From the NCBI GenBank assembly GCA_021775655.1, contig JAJFHK010000431.1:1-9734 (forward strand): DNA of 9,734 bases, read 5' to 3'. Under the pieces are notes generated by a model that searched no databases, was not told the origin of the DNA, and saw nothing but the letters and a program-made list of their open reading frames with translations. A program made the translations under genes and the position numbers. Origin of the DNA: Filomicrobium sp. (lineage in GTDB: Bacteria > Pseudomonadota > Alphaproteobacteria > Rhizobiales > Hyphomicrobiaceae). Shown piece after piece: positions 1 to 7,503 of the stretch; the stretch's first letter is position 1; each line of letters opens with the position of its first letter.

Positions 1-1846
1 CCCAGACAGCAGGCAGGTCTTCCTTCTTGACGCCAAGTAAATCGATGCGCTGGCCGCCGGTGCATTTCACCGTCGGGATTTCAAACTTATCGGTGACATC
101 GGCGATGGCGCGCAGTTCGCTCGAGTTGGTTATCCCGCCCCACATGCGTGGCACGACGGAATATGTACCGTCCTTTTGTATGTTGGCGTGAACGCGCTCA
201 TTGATGTACCGGGACTGGTTGTCATCGACATAAATGCCTGGCCAAGTCGCCAACATGTAGTAGTTGAGTGCTGGACGGCATTTCGCGCAACCTCCGGAAC
301 TTTTCCATTCGAGCGCCTGCATAAGGTCGGGAATGGTCTGCAATTGTTTTGCAATGATGAGACGGCGCACATCGGCGTGGCCCAAGTCCGTGCATCCGCA
401 CATCGGTTTGACGGCAACCGGGTCGTAAGCCTCGCCGAGCGACAACGCAAGCAACTGCTCGACGAGACCGGAGCAGGTCCCACACGACGCAGAAGCCTTC
501 GTGTGTGACCGCACATCGTCGATTGAGGTCAACCCCAGACCATTGATTGCCGAAACAATCTGACCCTTACAAACACCGTTGCACCCGCAAACTTCCGCAT
601 CATCCGACAATGCTGCAACGGCCGCCAAAGGGTCCAGGGCGCCACCTCCGGCATAGGCCGGGCCGAAGACAAGCGTTTCGCGATATCCGGAAATGTCTTC
701 GCAAGATTTGATCAGGTCAAAAAACCAGCCCGAGTCCGCAGTATCTCCGAACATGACGCAGCCGATAACCGCGTCATCCTTCAGGACCAGGCGACGGTAA
801 ACTCCGCGCGTCGCATCCCGAAGAACGATTTCCTCGCGATCGTCCCCATCGGCGAAGTCACCTGCGGAAAACAGATCAACGCCCGTTACCTTGAGTTTCG
901 TTGCAAGCGCCTTGTCCACGAATGGATCACAAGCTTCGCCCAACAACTGTGAAGCCAGCACTTGTGCCTGCTCGAACAATGGCGCGACGAGTCCATATAC
1001 GTTGCCGCTGTGCTCGACGCATTCACCGAGCGCACAAACGTCCGGGTCAGAAGTACGCAAGAAGGAATCGACCAATATGCCGCGGTTCGAATCGAGCCCT
1101 GACGCCTTTGCTACGGCGAGATTCGGCCTGATGCCAACCGCCATAACGACGAGATCGGCGGGAATCTTCGACCCGTCTTCGAGGAGAACCCCTTCAACTT
1201 TGCCGTTGCCGAAAATCTCTTTTGTGGACGCGTTCGTGCGTACGTTGATGCCGCGGCGTTCCAAGTCTTTGCGAAGCAATAACCCGGCGGCAGCGTCGAG
1301 TTGGCGGTCCATCAAGTGATCTGAGAGGTGAATGATCGAAACGTCCATGCCGCGCAGACGCAAACCCGCGGCTGCTTCCAGCCCTAGCAGGCCACCTCCG
1401 ATAACGACGGCCTTAGCACCCTCGCGACCAGCAGCTTCGACCATTTGGTTTGTGTCGTCGAGATCCCGATATGATAGCACGCCTTGCAGATCATTTCCGG
1501 GGATGGGAATTATGAACGGGCTCGATCCTGTGGCAATAACGAGTTTGTCGTAGTTGACCTCGCTTTGTGTTCCAACGATCACTTTCTGCTTGCGGTCAAT
1601 TGAAGTAATCTGCTCCCCAAATCGGCAAATCACCCCATTCGCCGCGTACCAGTTATCGTCATGTGTTACGATTTCTTGGTAGCTCTTTTCGCCCGAGAGT
1701 ACGGGTGACAGCATAATGCGGTTGTACGTGCCGCGAGGCTCTGCGTTGAAGAGGGTTATTTCGAATGAATCGGATTCGACGAGATTCTCTAAGAGCCTTC
1801 CCGCTGCCATGCCGGCCCCGATAACGACGAGCTTCTTCTTGCTCAT
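1..1846 (-). CDS. nirB: NAD(P)H nitrite reductase large subunit NirB, 3' end cut by window edge
   Basis: Cytoplasmic assimilatory nitrite reductase, reducing nitrite to ammonium with NAD(P)H through FAD, Fe-S and siroheme. The protein opens with an FAD Rossmann motif (VVIGAGMAAG, about residues 6-15) and carries a second dinucleotide motif (VIGGGLLGLE) in the middle of the oxidoreductase domain. Two consecutive BFD-type [2Fe-2S] cysteine sets follow: C420/C422 with C455/C458, and C483/C485 with C520/C523. The last part in view is a ferredoxin-like half domain of the nitrite/sulfite reductase fold. The window ends after 615 codons; family members are usually a little over 800 residues, so the siroheme/[4Fe-4S] cysteines are outside it. 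The ATG at 1846-1844 is preceded by AAGGAA at good spacing and lies 12 bases after the stop of the GAF-repeat gene, so the two are probably co-transcribed. Both clusters look complete and I see no frameshift. nirD would be expected next, to the left. Confidence 0.96.
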   Translation of the reverse strand, partial: MSKKKLVVIGAGMAAGRLLENLVESDSFEITLFNAEPRGTYNRIMLSPVLSGEKSYQEIVTHDDNWYAANGVICRFGEQITSIDRKQKVIVGTQSEVNYDKLVIATGSSPFIIPIPGNDLQGVLSYRDLDDTNQMVEAAGREGAKAVVIGGGLLGLEAAAGLRLRGMDVSIIHLSDHLMDRQLDAAAGLLLRKDLERRGINVRTNASTKEIFGNGKVEGVLLEDGSKIPADLVVMAVGIRPNLAVAKASGLDSNRGILVDSFLRTSDPDVCALGECVEHSGNVYGLVAPLFEQAQVLASQLLGEACDPFVDKALATKLKVTGVDLFSAGDFADGDDREEIVLRDATRGVYRRLVLKDDAVIGCVMFGDTADSGWFFDLIKSCEDISGYRETLVFGPAYAGGGALDPLAAVAALSDDAEVCGCNGVCKGQIVSAINGLGLTSIDDVRSHTKASASCGTCSGLVEQLLALSLGEAYDPVAVKPMCGCTDLGHADVRRLIIAKQLQTIPDLMQALEWKSSGGCAKCRPALNYYMLATWPGIYVDDNQSRYINERVHANIQKDGTYSVVPRMWGGITNSSELRAIADVTDKFEIPTVKCTGGQRIDLLGVKKEDLPAVW

Positions 1847-1858
1847 GTGAGATTCCTT

Positions 1859-2773
1859 TTAGCAGTACCACGCGATAATGTGTGAGATTGAATCGCCGCT
1901 GTAGATTGGCAGTGCGACAAGGCTGGAAAACCCGGCAGTCCCCGGACCTTCAGTTTCTACAACCGGCATGCCGGATCCCAACACGCGGCCGAGAGGCCCT
2001 TTCCATATCGAAATTCGGCGTGCATTTTCATTCGACCAGAGCGGCCCGTCTCGTTCGCAAAGTCCGTCGATAATTTCCGCCTCTTCGCCGCCGCGTGCTT
2101 TCCAAATTTCGAAACGACGAGCGATGGGCGTTCCAAGTGCCGACAGTAGAGTGAGCACAAAAGTCGTACGGTCTGGTGCCGGCACGGGGATACCAAGACC
2201 GGTTGTTAAGCCCGCCTTGCCGGCGCTGTCTGCGCGGACGAACTTGTAGCCGGATCCAAGATCGCGCATCAGCATGGGTGCTCTTGCCGCCCACACTCCG
2301 CCAGGAAGCCCTTGCCCGTGCGGGAAATGGGTGTGCTGGGAAACGAACTCGAACTCCTGAGCGGCGCCGTAGTAGCCGTCATTGAGCATCAACAATCCGT
2401 CACGCTCTTCCCACACCTCGATTGCCCCAATACGTTCCTGGCTGTCGGAACACAGGACGACCAGCACAGCTTTCAGGTTCTCGCCGCTGAAGACGGGAAT
2501 AGCGACAGCGCTGGTCAAGCCGGCGGAGGCTGCAACGTCCGTGCGTTTAAAGGTTGTGGCGTCGAAAGACTTCATGACGATCGGGCGTGCTTCGGCCCAA
2601 GACTTGCCTGGCAAGCCTTCTCCCAGGCCAAAGCTCTCTGTTACGGATGCGCTTTCGAACTCGTCAAATTTGCCGTAGTTGCCGCAAGCGTGGACGAGGC
2701 GATCGCCCTCGACCTTCCAGACCTCACTGGCAGCTATGAAGGTCCGAACCTGCGTTGAATCCAATGAGTTCAT
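1859..2773 (-). CDS. Triple GAF-like repeat protein of the nitrate operon
   Basis: A 304-residue protein with no signal peptide and no membrane segment. It is built from three diverged copies of one GAF-like unit, about residues 17-108, 118-211 and 220-304. Each begins with an E-[VI]-W strand and later has a small, hydrophobic AG[LF]-containing stretch leading to IPV/LPI. Copies 1 and 2 share a G-x-GLPG-x-x-W motif (GEGLPGKSW and GQGLPGGVW); copy 3 is the most degraded. No output domain (kinase, cyclase, HTH) is present. The ATG at 2773 overlaps the TGA of nrtCD (TGATG), has GAGG seven bases upstream, and is preferred to an in-frame TTG one codon earlier. The position between transporter and nirB suggests a role in sensing or tuning nitrate/nitrite assimilation, but ligand and partner are unknown. 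GAF is a fold assignment from motifs; the function is not recognised. Confidence 0.85.
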   Translation of the reverse strand: MNSLDSTQVRTFIAASEVWKVEGDRLVHACGNYGKFDEFESASVTESFGLGEGLPGKSWAEARPIVMKSFDATTFKRTDVAASAGLTSAVAIPVFSGENLKAVLVVLCSDSQERIGAIEVWEERDGLLMLNDGYYGAAQEFEFVSQHTHFPHGQGLPGGVWAARAPMLMRDLGSGYKFVRADSAGKAGLTTGLGIPVPAPDRTTFVLTLLSALGTPIARRFEIWKARGGEEAEIIDGLCERDGPLWSNENARRISIWKGPLGRVLGSGMPVVETEGPGTAGFSSLVALPIYSGDSISHIIAWYC

Positions 2774-4503
2774 CAAGCGGCCTCGGGTTTGGGCTGGGAT
2801 TGGACGGGTGCAGCTGGCGTCGCGACTTTTTTACTTTGCGCTCCATGCTCGTACTCTTCGAGGAAGTCGAGGACGTGCTGGCGGTAGCGATAGTAATCAG
2901 GGTGTTCTAGAAGTGCTTTTCGCGTGCGTGGCCGTTCCAGGTTCACGTTTACGATGCGGCCAATCTTGGCGTTCGGACCGTTGGTCATCATCACAACGCG
3001 ATCAGCGAGTAAGATGGCTTCATCAACATCGTGGGTGACACAGACGGCCGTCACCTTCGTGCGGCTCCAGACCTCCATCAGAACTTCCTGCAATTCCCAG
3101 CGCGTCAGGCTGTCGAGCATGCCAATGGGCTCGTCAAGCAGAAGTAATTTCGGCGAGAGCGCGAACGCGCGCGCGATACCGACGCGTTGCTTCATACCGT
3201 TGGAAAGGTCGCTAGCCTGCTTGTCCATCGCGTCGGCAAGGCCGACGCGTTCAAGGTAATAAGAAACTACGTCGTCACGCTCCGACCGGCTCGCATGCGG
3301 GTAAACGCGGTCGACGCCGAGGGTGACGTTCTCGCGCGCTGACAGCCACGGAAACAACGATGGTGCCTGAAAGACAACAGCGCGATCAGGACCCGCTGTC
3401 GTAACCTCCTTGCCGTCGAGAATTATGCCGCCGGCGCTTATTTCGTTGAGGCCTGCCGTCATCGACAGCACGGTTGACTTGCCGCAACCGGAATGGCCGA
3501 TAAGCGTGATGAATTCGCCCTTTTTCATTTTCAGGTCAAAGCCGTCGACGACCTTCAGCGGACCTTGTGGCGTTGGATATACCTTGTCGATCTGCGAAAA
3601 TTCGAGATAGCGTTCCGAGCGCGGGGACGCTGCCGCCTCTTCATATGCTTGCGGCGGTTTTTTCTTGCCACCGATTGTGATCGGCACAACGTTGGGCAGT
3701 TCGCGCGTTTCGGGTGCTTTGGCGGCCCGATCCAGACCAAGATCGATAAGATAGCCGGTAATTTCCTGGCGAAGCTTCTGGAACGTCGCATCAGAGCTCA
3801 GTGTCGCATGTTCGCGCGGGCGGGCGATATCAACCTTGAATTCTTTGCCAAGCGTCGCGCATGGACCCGGCGTCAGAGGGATAATGCGGTCGGCAAGCAG
3901 GATTGCTTCATCGACGTCATTGGTGATTAGAACAACGGTACGTTTGTCCTGCTCCCAAATCTTTTCGATCTCGTCTTGAAGCTTGGCACGAGTCAAAGCA
4001 TCAAGCGCTGAGAGCGGTTCATCAAGCAACAGCATTTCTGGATTCATGGCGAGCGCGCGCGCAACGGCAACCCGTTGGCGCATGCCACCGGAAAGTTCGG
4101 CCGGTCGCCGGGTTGCCGCATGCCTGAGGCCGACCATATCGACGTAGCGCTGAGTGTGTTCGGCGCGACTTGCTTTCGATTCCTTTGCAAAAACCTGGTC
4201 GACGGCAAGTGCGACATTGTCGAACACCGTTAACCACGGCATCAGCGAATAGGACTGAAATACGATCCCGCGATCCGGCCCTGGTCCCGTGATGGGCTCG
4301 CCTTTGAGAAGGACTTCGCCAGTGTCGGGCGAAACCAACCCCGCGATCGTTGAAATGAGCGTTGTTTTGCCGGAGCCGGAGAACCCCACAATCGCAACAA
4401 ACTCACCCTCCTCAACCGCGAGGTTGATGTCATTCAGGACTTCGGTTCTCGCAGTACCTTCACCGTAGGTTTTTCCGACGCCGTTCAGTTCGAGAAATGC
4501 CAT
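2773..4503 (-). CDS. nrtC: Nitrate ABC transporter ATPase, tandem-NBD fusion (NrtC/NrtD-like)
   Basis: Cytoplasmic ATPase powering nitrate uptake through NrtB. About 576 residues hold two complete ABC nucleotide-binding domains joined by a polar linker. NBD1 has Walker [10 protein letters not shown] (residues 40-48), signature LSGGM (137-141), Walker B ending LLLDEP with E162, but asparagine (N195, in ITNDVDEA) at the H-loop histidine position. NBD2 has Walker [10 protein letters not shown] (from 336), signature LSNGM (433-437), LLLLDEP and a normal H-loop histidine (H491, in VTHDVDEA). The NBD2 motifs resemble NrtD. There is no C-terminal NrtA-like solute-binding domain, unlike cyanobacterial NrtC. 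The ATG at 4503 follows GGAGAG by seven bases and leaves 19 bases after the nrtB stop; a GTG at 4521 would add six residues but lacks such a site. The stop overlaps the next gene. Naming as nrtC, nrtD or nrtCD is a matter of convention. Confidence 0.93.
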   Translation of the reverse strand: MAFLELNGVGKTYGEGTARTEVLNDINLAVEEGEFVAIVGFSGSGKTTLISTIAGLVSPDTGEVLLKGEPITGPGPDRGIVFQSYSLMPWLTVFDNVALAVDQVFAKESKASRAEHTQRYVDMVGLRHAATRRPAELSGGMRQRVAVARALAMNPEMLLLDEPLSALDALTRAKLQDEIEKIWEQDKRTVVLITNDVDEAILLADRIIPLTPGPCATLGKEFKVDIARPREHATLSSDATFQKLRQEITGYLIDLGLDRAAKAPETRELPNVVPITIGGKKKPPQAYEEAAASPRSERYLEFSQIDKVYPTPQGPLKVVDGFDLKMKKGEFITLIGHSGCGKSTVLSMTAGLNEISAGGIILDGKEVTTAGPDRAVVFQAPSLFPWLSARENVTLGVDRVYPHASRSERDDVVSYYLERVGLADAMDKQASDLSNGMKQRVGIARAFALSPKLLLLDEPIGMLDSLTRWELQEVLMEVWSRTKVTAVCVTHDVDEAILLADRVVMMTNGPNAKIGRIVNVNLERPRTRKALLEHPDYYRYRQHVLDFLEEYEHGAQSKKVATPAAPVQSQPKPEAA

Positions 4504-4522
4504 GTTCAGTCTCTCCCCCACG

Positions 4523-5611
4523 TCAGCGGTTGTCGGAATAGGTAAAGGCGACCTGCAGTGCGTAAATCAGTCGATCGAGGAGAAAGCCGATGAGGCCGAT
4601 TGCCAGGACGGCGACCATGATTTTCGCAAGCGAACTTGAAGAACCGTTCTGGAATTCATCCCAAACGAATTTTCCAAGGCCTGGGTTCTGCGCTAGCATT
4701 TCCGCGGCGATGAGAACCATCCAGCCCACGCCCAACGATAGCCGCATGCCAGTGAAGATGAGCGGAAGCGACGATGGCAGGACGAGCTTTGTAATGGTGC
4801 GTGTTGTTGGCAGCTGCAGAACTCGGCCAACGTTCAAGAGATCTTTGTCGATCGAGGACACGCCGAGAGCGGTATTTATCAGAGTCGGCCATAGCGAACA
4901 GAGCGTCACCGTAATAGCCGATATGAGCAGTGACTTTGGCATCCACTCGTAAGGCGTCGCGTAAACCGCAGAAACAACCATCGTCACGATCGGCAACCAA
5001 GCAAGCGGCGAGACCGGCTTGAATAGCTGGATGAGCGGATTCAACGCACCGTTCACCGTCGGTGACAGACCCGACATTATTCCAAGCGGAATAGCAATCG
5101 CGACGCCGACGAAAAATCCGAGCGCGACGGTAATGAGACTTGTGAAAATCTGGTCGAAGAACGTCGGAGCACCGGTATACGCGCGATGCTTCACCTTGTC
5201 GGCTTTGCCGGCTTCGACAAGCCGCGCATTGCGTTTATCCTGCCGCTCATAAAATGCTACCTGGCGTTCGCGTTCATTCAAGTGATCCTGGTAGAGGTTG
5301 CCGGCTTGCTCCGCGACCTGAACGGGGCCGGGAATAGCGCCAAGTGACGTCTTCACCTGCGGTGCAAAATAAGCCCATGCTGCCAAAAACAGTGCAATAC
5401 CAATCAGCGGTACAACCAGCTTTTGCCATAGCTCGCGCAGATTCTGTTTTACGCTATCGCCCAGAGCAAGCTTGATGAGCGGCACGATGAATCCAAGTCC
5501 AAACACACCGAGCATGCTGGATGAGCTGTTCAGTCGCTGATAGATTTTCTGCAGGCGCTTTTCGCGCGCATCGCTGCGTGAGGTATCAATATAGTCGGTT
5601 GCGACAGCCAT
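4523..5611 (-). CDS. nrtB: Nitrate ABC transporter permease NrtB
   Basis: Inner-membrane permease of 362 residues, expected to dimerise and sit on the tandem-NBD ATPase. Hydrophobic segments lie near residues 34-50, 66-83, 155-175, 200-217, 228-248, 281-306 and 330-351. The cytoplasmic coupling (EAA) loop is near 246-285 ([18 protein letters not shown], then [11 protein letters not shown]), typical of the NrtB/SsuC/TauC permeases. Unusual parts are a charged N-terminus of about 30 residues, an extra hydrophobic stretch before the usual first helix, and a very hydrophilic stretch (about 105-147, rich in E, R and K) between the second and third segments. The start is the ATG at 5611, six bases after GGAG; the ATG at 5617 directly abuts GGAG and is less likely. 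A hairpin separates it from nrtA, and the ATPase follows closely, so all belong to one operon. Confidence 0.93.
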   Translation of the reverse strand: MAVATDYIDTSRSDAREKRLQKIYQRLNSSSSMLGVFGLGFIVPLIKLALGDSVKQNLRELWQKLVVPLIGIALFLAAWAYFAPQVKTSLGAIPGPVQVAEQAGNLYQDHLNERERQVAFYERQDKRNARLVEAGKADKVKHRAYTGAPTFFDQIFTSLITVALGFFVGVAIAIPLGIMSGLSPTVNGALNPLIQLFKPVSPLAWLPIVTMVVSAVYATPYEWMPKSLLISAITVTLCSLWPTLINTALGVSSIDKDLLNVGRVLQLPTTRTITKLVLPSSLPLIFTGMRLSLGVGWMVLIAAEMLAQNPGLGKFVWDEFQNGSSSSLAKIMVAVLAIGLIGFLLDRLIYALQVAFTYSDNR

Positions 5612-5655
5612 TATCATCTCCGGTTATTCTGGGCTGTTTCGAATCGGGCTCTGCA

Positions 5656-5680
5656 GGAACGGAAGTGCCACTCCCGTTCC
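5656..5680 (-). other. Hairpin in the nrtA-nrtB intercistronic gap
   Basis: In the minus-strand RNA, GGAACGG pairs with CCGTTCC. After one G-U pair, AGT pairs with ACT across a GGC loop, giving 11 consecutive pairs. GCA/TGC outside it could add three more with a bulge. No T-run follows, so it does not look like an intrinsic terminator. Placed just after the binding-protein gene, it could protect the nrtA mRNA from 3' decay or lower readthrough into nrtB, a common arrangement for ABC operons that need excess binding protein. The structure is seen; its role is inferred. Confidence 0.55.
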
Positions 5681-5714
5681 CGCCTGCGCGTATTCAGGGG
5701 ACAATATTTTCCTG

Positions 5715-7133
5715 TTAGTTGCTGACGACCTCGGCGCCCTCGACCTTGTCGTTACCTTTCAGTCCGATTGTCAGACTCTCCAGGTAAGCATTGGGCTTTT
5801 TGCCGTCGTAGGTGACGCCATCAATCATGTCGTTGGCAGGAACCGGCGGGCGGAAACCATCGGTGCCTTCAGGGAAGTCCGCCTTCGCGACGTGACCTTC
5901 CTCGACCAACATTTTTGCCGCCTTCATGTAGATGTCTGGCCGGTAAACCTTCTTGGCGACATCGAGGTACCATTCGTCTTTTTTGCCTTCGGAAATCTGT
6001 CCCCAGCGGCGCATTTGCGTGAGGTACCAGATGGCGTCCGAGTAATAGGGGTAGGTCGCAAAGTAGCGATAGAAGACGTTGAAATCGGGCACTTCGCGTT
6101 TGTCGCCTTTTTCGTACTCAAAGGTTCCCGTCATGGAGTTGGCGATGACTTCCGCGTCGGCACCAACGTATTCCGAACGCGCCAATATCTTCACCGCTTC
6201 CATGCGGTTGGCGTTGTTGTTCTCGTCGAGCCATTTCGCGGCGCGAATGAGCGCTTTGGTGAGAGCAAGCGTCGTGTTGGGATATTTCTCGGCAAACTCT
6301 TTGGTGATCCCGAAAACTTTCTCCGGATTGTTCTTCCAGATTTCATAATCGGTGATGACCGGGACACCGATTCCCTTAAAGACGGCCGCCTGGTTCCAGG
6401 GCTCGCCGACGCAATAGCCGTAGATGGTGCCGGCTTCGAGGGTGGCTGGCATCTGCGGCGGCGGCGTCACGGAAAGCAAAGCCTTGGCCTTGATCGTGCC
6501 TGACGTATCGGTCGGCGAATAATAGCCAGGGTGGATGCCGCCGGAGGCAAGCCAATAACGGAGTTCGTAGTTGTGTGTCGAGACGGGGAAAACCATGCCC
6601 ATCTTGAAGGCCTTGCCATCGTCAGCAAATTTCTCAATGACTGGCAGCAATGCTTCAGCTTTGATCGGATGTACCGGCTTGCCGTCATCCCGCTTCGGAA
6701 TATGCGGCTTCATCAATTCCCAAACCTCGTTGGAAACCGTGATGCCGTTGCCGTTCAAGTCCATCGAAAACGGCGTGATGATGTGAGCCTTGGTGCCAAA
6801 GCCGATGGTCGCTGCCAAAGGCTGGCCTGCGAGCATGTGGGCGCCATCGAGTTCACCGGTGATGACCCGGTCGAGCAGCACTTTCCAGTTCGCCTGCGCC
6901 TCGAGCGTAACGAAGAGACCTTCGTCCTCGAAATAACCAAGCTCTTTAGCGACCGCGAGCGGTGCCATATCGGTCAGCTTGATGAAGCCGAATTTCAGTT
7001 CATCTTTTTCAACATCTAGAATTTCCGAGTTTGCATTTGAAACCGCCGCAACGGACAACGCGACTGCGCCGATGGCGGTTGGCAGAAGCTTTCTAGCTCT
7101 GCTGCAAAAGTCGGTAAAAGAGATAGCGTTCAT
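5715..7133 (-). CDS. nrtA: Periplasmic nitrate-binding protein NrtA
   Basis: A 472-residue solute-binding protein that captures nitrate (possibly nitrite) and delivers it to NrtB. Residues 1-34 look like a Sec signal peptide: basic RARK at 12-15, a hydrophobic core, and possible cleavage after SNA at 32-34. I see no lipobox and no twin arginine, so a soluble periplasmic protein is expected, unlike the cyanobacterial lipoprotein. NrtA-family signatures include the segment around W83, [11 protein letters not shown] (185-195), CVGEPW (241-246) and NNPEKVFG around K272. W83, H187 and K272 are candidate anion contacts by analogy with the known NrtA structure, not tested by alignment. The start is the ATG at 7133 with AGGGGA upstream; the preceding in-frame TTG would add one residue. 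It is the first gene after the sigma-54 promoter and terminator leader. It is paralogous to NasS encoded just upstream. Confidence 0.95.
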   Translation of the reverse strand: MNAISFTDFCSRARKLLPTAIGAVALSVAAVSNANSEILDVEKDELKFGFIKLTDMAPLAVAKELGYFEDEGLFVTLEAQANWKVLLDRVITGELDGAHMLAGQPLAATIGFGTKAHIITPFSMDLNGNGITVSNEVWELMKPHIPKRDDGKPVHPIKAEALLPVIEKFADDGKAFKMGMVFPVSTHNYELRYWLASGGIHPGYYSPTDTSGTIKAKALLSVTPPPQMPATLEAGTIYGYCVGEPWNQAAVFKGIGVPVITDYEIWKNNPEKVFGITKEFAEKYPNTTLALTKALIRAAKWLDENNNANRMEAVKILARSEYVGADAEVIANSMTGTFEYEKGDKREVPDFNVFYRYFATYPYYSDAIWYLTQMRRWGQISEGKKDEWYLDVAKKVYRPDIYMKAAKMLVEEGHVAKADFPEGTDGFRPPVPANDMIDGVTYDGKKPNAYLESLTIGLKGNDKVEGAEVVSN

Positions 7134-7145
7134 CAATTTCCCCTG

Positions 7146-7196
7146 CTGTTAGACCCCGACCAATTCGGTTGGCCGGAACTTGCTCAACGCGAGCAA
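7146..7196 (-). promoter_or_regulatory. Two hairpins between leader terminator and nrtA start
   Basis: Downstream of the terminator the minus-strand leader can form TTGCTC-GCGTT-GAGCAA (7196-7180), then CCGGCCAA-CCGAA-TTGGTCGG (7176-7156, eight pairs with one G-U). The second ends about ten bases before the AGGGGA ribosome-binding sequence. They may simply shape or stabilise the 5' UTR; no known motif is recognised. The structures are seen by base pairing only, without energy calculation. Confidence 0.4.
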
Positions 7197-7200
7197 CCAC

Positions 7201-7258
7201 AAAAATCGCCGCGCGACGTTCGGAAGACGTGGAACTGTCTCCCTCCCGATCGGCGGCG
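7201..7258 (-). terminator. Leader intrinsic terminator upstream of nrtA
   Basis: Read on the minus strand, CGCCGC at 7258-7253 pairs with GCGGCG at 7212-7207. With one bulged C at 7213 the stem continues for four more pairs (CGAT with GTCG, one U-G). Inside, GGGAGAC (7243-7237) pairs with GTCTTCC (7228-7222) around an eight-base loop. The stem is followed by A then TTTTT at 7205-7201. This is a strong candidate for a conditional terminator about 50-110 bases into the transcript, where NasT-controlled operons carry one. Its 5' arm shares bases 7258-7251 with the proposed P2 hairpin, so the two exclude each other. Confidence 0.72.
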
Positions 7259-7309
7259 TTGCCGTAGCCCTTATTTGGGCATTATAAGTGGATGGACCTC
7301 CGTTGGTCC
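7251..7309 (-). promoter_or_regulatory. ANTAR (NasT) target RNA: hexaloop hairpins
   Basis: The minus-strand leader forms P1, GGACC-AACGGA-GGTCC (7309-7294), and P2, CGGC-AACGCC-GCCG (7264-7251). Both have six-base loops with A at position 1 and G at position 4, the known signature of RNAs bound by ANTAR proteins. Between them is a third small hairpin with a six-base loop, GCCC-AAATAA-GGGC (7280-7267), which has A1 but not G4. P2 overlaps the 5' arm of the terminator, so binding should block termination. The ANTAR protein NasT is encoded next door. Hairpins and loop identities are read directly; binding is inferred from the family. Confidence 0.72.
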
Positions 7310-7337
7310 TACCCTCTAAAGGCAGGAACCGTGCCAA
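7310..7337 (-). promoter_or_regulatory. Sigma-54 (RpoN) promoter of the nrt operon
   Basis: The minus strand reads TTGGCACG-GTTC-CTGC at 7337-7322, matching the sigma-54 consensus YTGGCACG-N4-TTGC except for C in place of the first T of the -12 block. The GG and GC elements have the required spacing. The start is predicted near 7310-7312, placing the first base of hairpin P1 at about +2. It faces nrtA with 170-180 bases of leader. It implies NtrC-type activation under nitrogen limitation. Confidence 0.78.
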
Positions 7338-7366
7338 CTCCAGAGTTTCTTTAAATCTCTATGTTA

Positions 7367-7379
7367 TATCAATGGGATA
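7367..7379. promoter_or_regulatory. Candidate IHF site
   Basis: The plus strand reads TATCAATGGGATA, matching the IHF consensus WATCAANNNNTTR at all but one position. It sits in AT-rich DNA near -63 relative to the predicted sigma-54 start, between the promoter and the upstream dyad, where IHF bends DNA at many sigma-54 promoters. Short consensus, so the evidence is modest. Confidence 0.35.
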
Positions 7380-7421
7380 TCCATATTTTTTATGCCCCTG
7401 ACAACGTATATGCGAGCGTCT

Positions 7422-7442
7422 TGACTGCTCAATCTGCAGTCA
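7422..7442. promoter_or_regulatory. Perfect 7-bp dyad, candidate activator site
   Basis: TGACTGC at 7442-7436 and GCAGTCA at 7428-7422 (minus strand) form a perfect inverted repeat with a seven-base spacer, centred about 122 bases before the predicted start. That is the usual distance for a sigma-54 activator. The half-sites do not have NtrC consensus spacing (TGCAC-N7-GTGCA), so the protein is unknown. No T-run follows, so it is not a good terminator for nasS. Confidence 0.4.
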
Positions 7443-7503
7443 CCGAATTTCAATTGTGCACTGCGAAAAGGCAATGCCGCATGGAGGTGATAAATTGTGC
7501 AGA

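Noticed and set aside
7201..7215. Small stem TCGC-GCG-GCGA just before the T-run as the terminator on its own
   Set aside because: Only four or five pairs; the longer stem starting at 7258 pairs the same GCGGCG more strongly and explains more bases.
7149..7337. Minus-strand 62-codon frame in the nrtA leader
   Set aside because: Its first codon lies inside the sigma-54 promoter, upstream of the predicted transcript start, and it has no ribosome-binding site; the region is better explained as structured leader RNA.
7422..7460. Consensus NtrC site upstream of nrtA
   Set aside because: TGCAC and GGTG occur (7460-7441) but 11 bases apart rather than 7, and the perfect dyad has different half-sites; no match to the 17-bp consensus.
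7458..7482. GGC-ATT-GCC followed by TTTT as a terminator of nasS
   Set aside because: Three pairs with a three-base loop is too weak to call; no other terminator-like structure was found after nasS, so readthrough toward nrtA remains possible.
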